A stretch of 64,000 bases of DNA, from positions 372,001 through 436,000 of the forward strand of contig CANNFA010000001.1 in the NCBI GenBank assembly GCA_947503765.1, written 5' to 3'. The stretch's first letter is position 1; every line of letters starts with the position of its first letter. This stretch comes from an uncultured Paracoccaceae bacterium. GTDB taxonomy: Bacteria > Pseudomonadota > Alphaproteobacteria > Rhodobacterales > Rhodobacteraceae. The position numbers and the translations under genes were made by a program. The notes beneath the pieces are model-generated. The model saw only the letters and a program-made list of their open reading frames with translations, was not told the origin of the DNA and searched no databases. This document shows positions 35,704-43,602 of this stretch, in pieces.

Positions 35704-36642
35704 ATGCGGAATTCGGTGGCGGCGCTGGCCGTCTTGAGCCTTTTGGCGGCTTGCGACGGCAATCCCCTGGTCAAGCCCGAGGAAGAGGACGTCATCGAAG
35801 AGCCTGATGAAGGGGAAGAGGTCGCCGATCCGACGATCGTTCCCGACTCGGTCGCGGGCAACCTCAAGGCGATTTCCTATGACGCGGCGGCAAAGCGGCT
35901 GTTCGTCACGATCTCCGGCATCGACGGCACCCCCGAGGCGGCCGAGTATTTCCGCAACTCGAGGGCCGAGGCCGGGCTGCCCGCGGGCTTCGAGGTCTAC
36001 ACGTTGCAGGAAGACCCGCTCGACCGGTTCTTTGCCGGCGTCATCAAGGAAAGCGGCGACGGCACGGTGCGCGCGGCGACGGTCAGCGACGGCGGCCAGT
36101 TCGGCTATTTCTTCGGCGGGACATGGTTCGAGCGCGACGGCGAATTCGACAAGCCCGATATCGGCAACGGCCCCGGCCAGGGCCAGGTCAGCTATGCCGG
36201 CGATTATGTCGGGCTGGACAATTACAGCGGCCCGGTGCCCGACCTGCCGGCAGGCACAGATCCGGCGATCCAGATGCAGTATCCCGGCCGGGTTCTGGGC
36301 GACGTGTTCGTGAACGTCAATTTCTCGGACATGCTGCTGAGTGGCGTGATCTTCAACCGCGAGGCGCTGGACAACCCGAGTATCGGGCTGAGCAACGTGA
36401 TCATCAGCCCGACAACGATCACCGAGGACGGCACGTTTCTTGGCGACGTGCAGATCGGCACGGACGATGTGGGCGACATTGCCGGGCTGTTCGGCGGCAT
36501 GGATTCCGCCTACATGGCTGGCGCGGTGGCCTTCATTCCGCTGCCCGACAATCCCGACAGCTTCGAGAACGGCGTGTTCGTCCTGACCCAATGCGGCATG
36601 AACGGCGAGGATGCCGCGCTGTGCAGCGGGACGGCGCCCTGA
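35704..36642 (+). CDS. putative surface lipoprotein (TbpB-like beta-barrel cargo of Slam)
   Basis: A 312-residue lipoprotein: the lipobox LLAAC puts the acylated cysteine at residue 17. An acidic, probably flexible linker follows (KPEEEDVIEEPDEGEEVADP). The C-terminal region has alternating strands (GDVFVNVNFSDMLLSGVIFN, NVIISPTTITEDGTFLGDVQ, IAGLFGGMDSAYMAGAVAFI), as in the small barrels of transferrin-binding-protein-like proteins, ending with a two-cysteine segment (TQCGMNGEDAALCSG). The next gene encodes a Slam-type translocator and starts 1 base after the stop, so this is its likely cargo. The ligand is unknown; iron or metal binding is only a guess from relatives. Confidence 0.75.
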   Translation: MRNSVAALAVLSLLAACDGNPLVKPEEEDVIEEPDEGEEVADPTIVPDSVAGNLKAISYDAAAKRLFVTISGIDGTPEAAEYFRNSRAEAGLPAGFEVYTLQEDPLDRFFAGVIKESGDGTVRAATVSDGGQFGYFFGGTWFERDGEFDKPDIGNGPGQGQVSYAGDYVGLDNYSGPVPDLPAGTDPAIQMQYPGRVLGDVFVNVNFSDMLLSGVIFNREALDNPSIGLSNVIISPTTITEDGTFLGDVQIGTDDVGDIAGLFGGMDSAYMAGAVAFIPLPDNPDSFENGVFVLTQCGMNGEDAALCSGTAP

Positions 36643-36643
36643 C

Positions 36644-38047
36644 ATGATGCGCCGGCTGCTGATCGCGGCCGCGCTGATCGCCGCCTGTCTCGCGCCGCCG
36701 GCGCGGGCGGAAGATCTCGCGCCGCCGGCGCGGGCAGAGGAGCTGGCCTTCAGCCTGCCCGAGGCGCGGCGGCTGGCGGTGATGGCGGGGCTTTCGGGCA
36801 ACGGCCCGGCGGCGGCACTGCTGGCGGCCGAGCTGCTGCGCCACGACCCGAAGGACGGCGCGGCCTTGCTGGCGATGGCGGCCGCGCACATGACCCGCAG
36901 CGACTGGCCCGCCGCGCTGCGCGACAGCCGGCGCGCCTTCGGGCTGACCGACGATCCGCGCTACCGCTACCAGGCTGCGCGGGTGGCCGCAGTGTCGGCG
37001 CTCGCGGGCGAGCGGCGGCTGCAATCGCAGTTCTGGCTGCGCCGGGCCGCCGACCTGGCCCCGACCGATGCGGACCGCGCCAAGATCGAACGGCAATTCG
37101 CCGCCCTGCGCGCCGAGACGCCGTGGCGCTACCGGTTCGATCTGTCCGTCATGCCGTCGAGCAACGTCAATGGCGGCGCCGACAGTCCCTACAACATCAT
37201 CGAGGGCGTGCCGCTGGTCGGGGTGCTGAGCGGCAGCGCGCGGGCGCTGTCGGGCGTCGTCGCGCAGGGCAATGCCAGCGCCAGCTACCGGTTCCACAGG
37301 ACCGACACCGCGCAGACCTCGCTGACCGGTGCGCTCTATCTCAAGCATGTCACGCTGTCGGACGAGGCAAAGACGCTGGCGCCCGGCTTCGATGCGTCGC
37401 GGCTCGGGGTGGTGTCGCTGGATTTCGGGCTGAGCCACGCGGTGCGGATCGGGCGGCCCGAGGCCGGCGCGGCGCTGCGCTTCGACGGCGGGCTGCGCGA
37501 CTACTGGCAGGGCGGCGACCGGATCTATACCGCGCTGAAGGGCGGGGCGATGTACACGGCCAGGCTGGCCGAGCGGCTGCGCTTTACCGGCCAGGTCGCG
37601 GCGCAGCGGCGGTTCTATACCGACAGCACCCATGGATTCGTCGGCTCGGTCAGCGGCGCGCTCAGTTATACCTTCGGGAACGGGGCCGCCGTGACGGCGA
37701 TGCTGGGCTATACCGCCAGCAACACGCCGAACCCCGTCTTCGACAGCACCGGCTATATCGGCAAGATCAGCTATGCGCCGGGCAAGCCGGTGCTGGGGAT
37801 GGACCTGTCGGCGGGGCTGGGTGCAAGCCATACCGATTACGCCGATTATTCGCTGGGCTTCATCCCGGTGCCCGGCGGCCGGCAGGACGATGCGCTGTTC
37901 CTCGACCTGGAGGCGACGTTCACCAGCATCGAATATGCCGGCTTCTCGCCCAGCTTGCGGCTGCGCCGGACCCTGACGCGGTCGAACGTGTCGCGCTACG
38001 ACACGGACGAATGGGCGGTCTCGGTCGGGATCGCGTCGAATTTCTGA
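36644..38047 (+). CDS. Slam-type surface lipoprotein assembly modulator (TPR plus DUF560 outer-membrane barrel)
   Basis: A 467-residue protein with a signal peptide, an N-terminal TPR-like helical domain (about 35-160: AAALLAAELLRHDPKDGAAL, AALRDSRRAFGLTDDPRYRY) and a C-terminal outer-membrane barrel (about 165-467) that opens with WRYRFDLSVMPSSNVNGGA and ends in aromatic Phe (IASNF), the usual signal for barrel insertion. This order is that of Slam proteins, which move lipoproteins to the cell surface. It follows the lipoprotein gene by 1 base. A 27-base tandem duplication at 36689-36742 repeats LAPPARAED/E right at the predicted signal-peptidase site. Confidence 0.82.
   Translation: MMRRLLIAAALIAACLAPPARAEDLAPPARAEELAFSLPEARRLAVMAGLSGNGPAAALLAAELLRHDPKDGAALLAMAAAHMTRSDWPAALRDSRRAFGLTDDPRYRYQAARVAAVSALAGERRLQSQFWLRRAADLAPTDADRAKIERQFAALRAETPWRYRFDLSVMPSSNVNGGADSPYNIIEGVPLVGVLSGSARALSGVVAQGNASASYRFHRTDTAQTSLTGALYLKHVTLSDEAKTLAPGFDASRLGVVSLDFGLSHAVRIGRPEAGAALRFDGGLRDYWQGGDRIYTALKGGAMYTARLAERLRFTGQVAAQRRFYTDSTHGFVGSVSGALSYTFGNGAAVTAMLGYTASNTPNPVFDSTGYIGKISYAPGKPVLGMDLSAGLGASHTDYADYSLGFIPVPGGRQDDALFLDLEATFTSIEYAGFSPSLRLRRTLTRSNVSRYDTDEWAVSVGIASNF
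36689..36742 (+). repeat. 27-bp in-frame tandem duplication in the Slam signal region
   Basis: Two adjacent 27-base units (36689-36715 and 36716-36742) encode LAPPARAED and LAPPARAEE. They differ at only a few positions near the end of the unit. The duplicated block includes the ARA signal-peptidase recognition triplet, so two possible cleavage sites follow one another. Confidence 0.9.
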
Positions 38048-38184
38048 ACACCGGCGCGGCGCGATCTGCCCGGCAGGCGGGGCGGCATCGTGCCCGCCCC
38101 CCGCTGGCGGCGCGGCGCATTCGTGCTAGGCTCGCCCCCGAGGCGCGCGATGCGCGATACAGACCAGGAAAAGGAGCAAGCCGA

Positions 38185-38613
38185 ATGAGCATCGAATATC
38201 TGCACACCATGGTCCGGGTGAAGGACCTGGAGAAATCCAAGGCATTCTACGAATTGCTGGGGCTGGAGGAATCGCGCCGGATGGACAACGACAAGGGCCG
38301 CTTCACGCTGCTGTTCATGTCGCCGCCGGGACAGGAAAACGCGGCGGTCGAGATGACCCATAACTGGGACGGCGACGAGGGCCTGCCCTCGGACAGCCGC
38401 CATTTCGGGCATCTCGCCTACCGTGTCGATGACATCTATGCGATGTGCCAGAAGCTGATGGATGCGGGCGTGACGATCAACCGGCCGCCGCGCGACGGGC
38501 ACATGGCCTTCGTGCGCTCGCCCGACAACATCTCGATCGAGCTGCTCCAGCGCGGCGACCCGCTGGAGCCGAAAGAGCCGTGGGCGAGCATGGAAAACAC
38601 GGGCCATTGGTAG
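38185..38613 (+). CDS. gloA: lactoylglutathione lyase (glyoxalase I)
   Basis: A 142-residue metalloenzyme that isomerises the methylglyoxal-glutathione hemithioacetal to S-lactoylglutathione. Metal ligands by family comparison are H7 (EYLHTMVRV), E56 (AAVEMTHNW), H76 (HFGHLAYRV) and E119 (NISIELLQ); all are present. Substrate segment KSKAFYELLGLEESRR matches. It is a little longer than E. coli GloA because of a C-terminal extension. AAAGGAG precedes the start. The following DUF1194 gene appears to start inside its last codons. Confidence 0.94.
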   Translation: MSIEYLHTMVRVKDLEKSKAFYELLGLEESRRMDNDKGRFTLLFMSPPGQENAAVEMTHNWDGDEGLPSDSRHFGHLAYRVDDIYAMCQKLMDAGVTINRPPRDGHMAFVRSPDNISIELLQRGDPLEPKEPWASMENTGHW

Positions 38614-39347
38614 CGCGCCGCGCGCGCGCTGCCCTGCCGGCCCGGTTGCTGTCGGCCCTGTTTCTGACAGCCGCCGGCCTGCTGGCGGCCTCTCCTTCGG
38701 GCGCGGCGTGCCGGCTCGCGCTGGTGCTGGCGCTGGACGTGTCCTCCTCGGTCGATGCGGCCGAGGACCGCCTGCAGCGCGAGGGGCTGGCCGCCGCGCT
38801 GACCGCGCCCGAGATCGTCGAGGCGGTGCTGGCGCTGCCGGACCGGCCCGTTGCGCTGACGGTGTTCGAGTGGAGCGGCCGCAACCAGCAGACCGAACTT
38901 CTGGACTGGCGCCTGCTGGACAGCCGCGCCGCGCTGTTCGGCGCCGCGCGGACCATCGCCCGCTCCACCCGGCGGCATTCGGAATTTCCGACCGCGCTGG
39001 GCTATGCGCTGGGCCATGCCGCCGGTCTGCTGGATCGCGGCCCGGCCTGCGACGCGCAGGTGGTGGACGTGTCGGGCGACGGGCGCAACAATGCCGGGTT
39101 CCCGCCCGAGCTGGCCTACCGGCATTTCCCGCTGGCCGGTGTCACGGTGAACGCGCTGGCAATCGGCGGCGCGGACGCGGATCTGCCCGGCTATTTCCGT
39201 GACCGCCTGATCCGGGGCCGGGGCGCCTTTGTCGAGGTGGCGCGCGGTTTCGACGATTTCGAGCGCGCCATGCGCCGCAAGCTGCTGCGCGAATTGCAGG
39301 TGCGCAGCGTGGGCGCGCTTTCGGGGGCCGGGGTGCATGGAGGCTAG
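38607..39347 (+). CDS. exported DUF1194 (VWA-like) protein, paralogue 1
   Basis: About 246 residues. After a signal peptide (ALPARLLSALFLTAAGLLAA then SPSGAA) the VWA-like fold begins with LALVLALDVSSSVDAAE, where DxSxS forms a metal-ion-dependent adhesion site. DVSGDGRNNAGFPPE is the second conserved segment and GFDDFERAMRRKLLRELQ the C-terminal one. No ATG fits; TTG at 38607, overlapping the glyoxalase stop, or TTG at 38646 are the candidates. A tandem paralogue follows. DUF1194 function is unknown. Confidence 0.82.
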   Translation: MVARRARAALPARLLSALFLTAAGLLAASPSGAACRLALVLALDVSSSVDAAEDRLQREGLAAALTAPEIVEAVLALPDRPVALTVFEWSGRNQQTELLDWRLLDSRAALFGAARTIARSTRRHSEFPTALGYALGHAAGLLDRGPACDAQVVDVSGDGRNNAGFPPELAYRHFPLAGVTVNALAIGGADADLPGYFRDRLIRGRGAFVEVARGFDDFERAMRRKLLRELQVRSVGALSGAGVHGG

Positions 39348-39414
39348 GGGCGCTCGCAAGGGGGCAAGGTGTGTCGGGTCGCCTGCGGCGCGCCGATCCG
39401 GCCCTCAAAGGAAC

Positions 39415-40161
39415 TTGAAGCAGGAAGACGGAAGGAAAAGCCGGCGGCGCCTGTCCCTTGCGGCCGCCCTTCTGGCGATGTTGCTTGCGGCCCCGGCCGG
39501 CGCCGCATGCCGGCAGGCGCTGGCGCTGGGGCTGGACGTGTCCGACTCGGTGGATGCGCGGGAATACCGGTTGCAGATGGACGGGTTGGCCGGGGCCTTG
39601 CTGAAGGGCGAGGTGCAGCAGGCATTCCTCGCCTTCCCCGACGCGCCGGTGCGGCTTTACATCTTCGAATGGGCCGGAAGCGGCAGCCGGCGGCTGATCC
39701 TGGACTGGCACGAGATCGCTTCGGCCTCCGATCTGCAGGCGGTGGCGGACTTGCTGCGCCGCACCGGGCGCATGCCGATGGACCCGGCCACCGCGATCGG
39801 CGAGGCGATGCGCGCCGGCGCCGGGGCGCTGGCCGCGCAGGGGGAATGCTGGCGCCGGGTGCTCGATCTGTCGGGCGACGGCGAGTCGAACAGCGGCGCG
39901 CGCCCGCGCGAGGTGCGCGGCGATGCGGCCTTTGCCGGGATCACGGTGAACGGGCTGGTGATCGGCCAGGTTGCGAGGGGCGGGCGGCGCTCTGCCGGGA
40001 TCGCGCAATTGCAGGCCTATTATGCCGCCGAGGTGATCCTCGGCCCCGATGCCTTTACCGAGGTGGCGCTGGGATTCGACGATTTCGAGGCCGCGATGAC
40101 GCGCAAGCTCTTGCGCGAATTGCAAAGCATCGCCATCAGCCGGCTGGACGGGCGGGACTGA
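39415..40161 (+). CDS. exported DUF1194 (VWA-like) protein, paralogue 2
   Basis: About 248 residues, clearly related to the preceding protein: signal peptide (SLAAALLAMLLAAPAGAA), MIDAS-like LALGLDVSDSVDAREYRLQM, DLSGDGESNSGARPRE and GFDDFEAAMTRKLLRELQ. I chose TTG at 39415 because it gives a normal signal peptide and AAAGGA lies just before it; ATG at 39337, overlapping paralogue 1, would add 26 residues before a long n-region. Probably periplasmic; the tandem pair may act together. Confidence 0.82.
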   Translation: MKQEDGRKSRRRLSLAAALLAMLLAAPAGAACRQALALGLDVSDSVDAREYRLQMDGLAGALLKGEVQQAFLAFPDAPVRLYIFEWAGSGSRRLILDWHEIASASDLQAVADLLRRTGRMPMDPATAIGEAMRAGAGALAAQGECWRRVLDLSGDGESNSGARPREVRGDAAFAGITVNGLVIGQVARGGRRSAGIAQLQAYYAAEVILGPDAFTEVALGFDDFEAAMTRKLLRELQSIAISRLDGRD

Positions 40162-40252
40162 CCCGGCATCCGGCACATTGCACGGGCAAGGCCGATTGGC
40201 GTCGGCGCGGCCCTGCGCTATCGTGCGGCAAGGCGAAAGAGAACGGACGGGA

Positions 40253-41266
40253 ATGACGGCGCTCGGCGATTATCAGCGGCTGGAGGCGCAGGGGGTCTGG
40301 CGCGCCTCGGCAGAGGATCAGCGGCGCGACGTGATCGTGTCGGTGGGCGACGCGACGCTGGTGGTGCATGACGGGGCCGGGCGGCCGCTGGCGCATTGGT
40401 CGCTGGCCGCGGTAGAGCGGCTGAACCCGTCGATCCGCCCGGCCCTGTACCGCCCCGGCCCCGACAGCCCCGAGGAGATGGAGCTGACCGATCCCGAGAT
40501 GATCGCGGCGATCGAGCGGATCCTCAGCGCGGTGGAACGGCGGCGCCCGCGCCGGGGGCGGCTGCGCTACCTGCTGCTTGCGGCGGGGCTGGCGGCGGTT
40601 CTGGCGGCGGCGGTGCTGTGGCTGCCCGGTGCACTGATCGGCCATGCGGCGACGGTGGTGCCCGCCGCCAAGCGCGCCGATCTGGGCGGCCGGCTCTTGC
40701 TGGAAATCCGGGCCATCGTCGGTGCGCCCTGCCGCTCTGATCTGGGCTCTGCCGCGCTGGAGCGGCTGAATACCCGGTTGCTGGACGGCAAGGGCCGGTT
40801 GGTGGTGCTGCCCGGCGGCATTGCCACGACGGCGCATCTGCCGGGCGGAACCATCATGATGAACCGGACGCTGGTCGAGGAGCACGACGATCCGGGCGTG
40901 GTGGCCGGCCATATCCTGGCAGAGGCCGAACGTCTGGCCCGCGAAGACCCCGTCGAGGTGCTGCTGCGCGCCGCCGGGCCGGTGGCGGCGCTGCGGCTGC
41001 TGACCACGGGCGATCTGCCGGAGGCGGCGCTGGCGGACTACGCGCGCACGCTGCTGGCCGCCCCGCCCGCGCCGGTGCCCGACGGCGCGCTTCTGCGCCG
41101 GTTCGCGGCGGCGGACCTGCCGGCCTCGCCCTATGCGTGGTCGGTCGATCCGAGCGGCGAGACGGTGCTGCCGCTGATCGAGGCGGACCAGGTCGATCCG
41201 GTCTATGCCCAGCCGGTGCTGCGCGATTCCGAATGGGTCAGCCTGCAGGGCATCTGCGGCGAGTGA
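40253..41266 (+). CDS. single-pass membrane protein with degenerate M48-peptidase-like domain
   Basis: A 337-residue protein: a soluble N-terminal part (1-100: VIVSVGDATLVVHDGAGRPL, a PH-like strand pattern), a basic stretch RRRPRRGRLR, one membrane helix (105-127), then a domain that follows the M48 layout: LPGGIATTAHLPGGTIMMNR, then VVAGHILAEAERLAREDP. In M48 peptidases this last position holds HExxH; here it reads HILAE (220-224), so zinc catalysis is unlikely. The start at 40253 has ACGGACGGGA upstream. Family relation is by eye and tentative. Confidence 0.7.
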   Translation: MTALGDYQRLEAQGVWRASAEDQRRDVIVSVGDATLVVHDGAGRPLAHWSLAAVERLNPSIRPALYRPGPDSPEEMELTDPEMIAAIERILSAVERRRPRRGRLRYLLLAAGLAAVLAAAVLWLPGALIGHAATVVPAAKRADLGGRLLLEIRAIVGAPCRSDLGSAALERLNTRLLDGKGRLVVLPGGIATTAHLPGGTIMMNRTLVEEHDDPGVVAGHILAEAERLAREDPVEVLLRAAGPVAALRLLTTGDLPEAALADYARTLLAAPPAPVPDGALLRRFAAADLPASPYAWSVDPSGETVLPLIEADQVDPVYAQPVLRDSEWVSLQGICGE

Positions 41267-41312
41267 AAACGCCCCCGGTGCGGTTCGGGGCCGTGGCGCG
41301 AGGCTCGGCGAG

Positions 41313-41380
41313 GTCCCGGGTCAAGCCCGGGACGGGGTGGGCCCGGGACGGGGTGAGCCCGCCCCGGACCTGATCCGGGG
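41313..41380. repeat. pair of perfect palindromes between converging genes
   Basis: Two perfect hairpins follow one another: GTCCCGGG and CCCGGGAC arms with a TCAAG-centred loop (41313-41333), and CCCCGGA / TCCGGGG arms around CCTGA (41362-41380). A partial CCCGGGAC copy lies between them. Palindromes of this CCCGG-TCAAG-CCGGG type are widespread between genes in alphaproteobacteria as I recall. They lie between the membrane protein gene and the converging kinase gene and may act as terminators or protein sites. Confidence 0.75.
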
Positions 41381-41419
41381 CCTCCTGCAACAATCCACGT
41401 GACCTGCCCCGGCCCGGTG

Positions 41420-42526
41420 TCAGGCCCCGCCCGGAACTTCGGGCGTGAAAACCAGCGACAGGCGCGTGCCACCGGACGACGTGTCGATCTGCAGCTCCGA
41501 TTGCAGCTCGGCGCAGATCACCCGCGCGATCTGCATGCCCAGCCCGCCGGAAACGCTGTTCTCGCCGGATGGCAGGCCGATCCCGTCATCGGCGCAGCTG
41601 ACCGTGACCGCATTGCCGCCCCGGACCCGTGCGATCGTCACCCGCACCTGCCCGTCCCGGCCATCCGGGAAGGCGTGCTTGATGCTGTTGGCGATGAATT
41701 CGTTGAGCAGCGTGCCGATTGCAACCGCCTGGCGCGACGACACCCGCACCGGTTCGACATCGAATGTCAGCGCCACGTTCGCCGGCGCCCCGATCCGGAA
41801 GTTGGATTCGAGGTTGCCGACATAGGTGGCCAGATCCACGAACGGGCCGTCATCCTCGATATAAAGCTGCTCGTGCAGCCGCGCCACCGCGTCGATCCGC
41901 GAGATCACCGAGTCGAGCGCCTGCGCGGTTTCGTCGCCGCGCGCCTGCCGGGCCTGGATTTGCACGAAGGAGGCAAGCGATTGCAGCGAGTTCTTGACCC
42001 GGTGGTCCACCTCCCGGCGCAGCAGCCGCGCGCTGCGCAGCGCCTTGCGCATTTCAAGCTGCGCCATGACCTGCCGGGCCAGCACCCGCAGCGTGTCGCG
42101 TTGCAGCGGCGTCAGGCTGCGCGGCGCATGGTCGAGAACGCACAGGGTGCCGATCGGCAGACCCTGGTCGGTGCGAAGCTGCGCACCAGCATAGAACCGC
42201 AGGCCCGCATCGCCGCCGCAGAGCGGGTTGTCCGCCATGCGCGCATCGTTCAGCGTATCGGGGATCTCGGTAAAGTCCTCCTCGAGGATCGCATGCGAGC
42301 AGAGCGATGTGTCCAGCGGCGTCTCGCGGACGCCAAGCCCCGTCTCGGCCTTGAACCATTGGCGGCCCTCGTCGATCAGGTTGACCACGGCGATTGGCAC
42401 CTCGCAGATGGCGGCGGCCAGCCGGGCGATATCGTCGAAATCCTTTTCCGGCTCGGTGTCGAGCACCTCGTAGGCATGAAGCGCGGCAAGGCGCTCGGTC
42501 TGCTGCGGATGGGGACGGGCTTCCAT
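41420..42526 (-). CDS. GAF-domain sensor histidine kinase (HisKA_2/HWE type)
   Basis: A 368-residue soluble kinase. Residues about 22-160 are a GAF domain (FDDIARLAAAICEVPIAVVN, IDEGRQWFKAETGLGVRETP, GLPIGTLCVLDHAPRSL). The phospho-acceptor region LRREVDHRVKNSLQSLASFV carries His175 in a DHRVKNSLQ motif of HisKA_2/HWE kinases, and the ATPase domain has LLNEFIANSIKHAFPDG and SGGLGMQIARVICAELQ. There is no membrane segment, so it senses an internal signal. No response regulator gene is adjacent, so it is an orphan. In alphaproteobacteria this class often feeds the general stress response; that is only an association. Confidence 0.9.
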   Translation of the reverse strand: MEARPHPQQTERLAALHAYEVLDTEPEKDFDDIARLAAAICEVPIAVVNLIDEGRQWFKAETGLGVRETPLDTSLCSHAILEEDFTEIPDTLNDARMADNPLCGGDAGLRFYAGAQLRTDQGLPIGTLCVLDHAPRSLTPLQRDTLRVLARQVMAQLEMRKALRSARLLRREVDHRVKNSLQSLASFVQIQARQARGDETAQALDSVISRIDAVARLHEQLYIEDDGPFVDLATYVGNLESNFRIGAPANVALTFDVEPVRVSSRQAVAIGTLLNEFIANSIKHAFPDGRDGQVRVTIARVRGGNAVTVSCADDGIGLPSGENSVSGGLGMQIARVICAELQSELQIDTSSGGTRLSLVFTPEVPGGA

Positions 42527-42759
42527 TTCGGGGCCTCTCGGCGGCTTGCGGCATCTGATCTGCCGGCACTTTAGGCGCAAGGCATTGGAATTAAAAGCCG
42601 TTAGCACCCCGACACGGCGCCTCTTCACCCCGGTGTGAAGAGCGGCGGCATAGCCCGCCGCGCCGAAGGCCCCCGCCCTTGCATCCGCGCCCTTGCATCC
42701 GCGCCCTTTCCCCCGTGCCGCGGTTCTGCCAGTCTCGGCGCAAAGCGAAAGGACCGCCA

Positions 42760-43602
42760 ATGCCCGCCACCCTGCACAGGTTCGACGCCCCGGACGGCAC
42801 CGGGCTGGCCTACCGCGACGCGGGCGCCGGCCTGCCGGTTCTGTGCCTTGCCGGCCTGACGCGCAGCGGCACCGATTTCGACCATGTCGCGCCGCACCTG
42901 GACGGCGTGCGCCTGATCCGGCCCGACTATCGCGGGCGCGGCGCGTCGGACCGGGCCGATCCGGCAAGCTATACCGTCGCGGTCGAGGCGCGGGACGCGC
43001 TGGCGCTGCTGGATCACCTGGGGCTGGAGCGGGCGGCGGTGCTGGGCACCTCGCGCGGCGGGCTGATCGCGATGCTGCTTGCGGCAACGGCCAGGGACCG
43101 GCTGATCGGCGCATGCCTGAACGATATCGGCCCCGTGGTCGACCCCGCCGGGCTGGAGGTGATCCGCTCCTATATCGGCAAGGCCCCGGCGGCGCGCAGC
43201 TTCGAGGAGGCGGCGCAGGCGCGCGCGCGGATGATGACCGGGTTCGAGGACGTGCCGCACAGCCGCTGGCTGGCAGAGGTGCGCCGCCACTTCGTGGAAA
43301 CCGATGGCGGGCTGGCGCTGACCTACGATCCGGCCTTGGCACGCATCTTCGACGATCCCGCACCGGGCGCGAACCCCGCGCCGGCCGACTTCTGGGGCGC
43401 CTTCGACGCGCTGGAGGGCCTGCCGCTGGCCGCGCTCCGGGGTGCCAATTCCGACCTTCTGTCGCCCGAGACCTTTGCCGAGATGCGCCGCCGCCGGCCC
43501 GACATGATCGCCGCCGAAGTGCCGGGGCGCGGCCATGTGCCGTTCCTCGACGAGCCGGCCTCGCTGGCGGTGCTGCACGCCTGGATCGCCGCATGCCGGT
43601 AG
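42760..43602 (+). CDS. alpha/beta hydrolase
   Basis: A 280-residue serine hydrolase. Seen: oxyanion region GLPVLCLAGLTRSGTDFDHV, IRPDYRGRGASDRAD, nucleophile elbow VLGTSRGGLIAM with serine 98, acid residue near ANSDLLSPETF and the catalytic histidine in VPGRGHVPFLDEP. Similar to the haloperoxidase/lactonase-like group. The start at 42760 is preceded by GAAAGGA. The gene overlaps the dehydratase gene by 10 bases, so the two are coupled. Confidence 0.9.
   Translation: MPATLHRFDAPDGTGLAYRDAGAGLPVLCLAGLTRSGTDFDHVAPHLDGVRLIRPDYRGRGASDRADPASYTVAVEARDALALLDHLGLERAAVLGTSRGGLIAMLLAATARDRLIGACLNDIGPVVDPAGLEVIRSYIGKAPAARSFEEAAQARARMMTGFEDVPHSRWLAEVRRHFVETDGGLALTYDPALARIFDDPAPGANPAPADFWGAFDALEGLPLAALRGANSDLLSPETFAEMRRRRPDMIAAEVPGRGHVPFLDEPASLAVLHAWIAACR

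Noticed and set aside
36001-36891. A minus-strand open frame covering the lipoprotein gene (35659-36891).
   Set aside because: The plus-strand frame has a lipobox, is coupled to the Slam gene and has protein-like composition; the minus frame has none of these.
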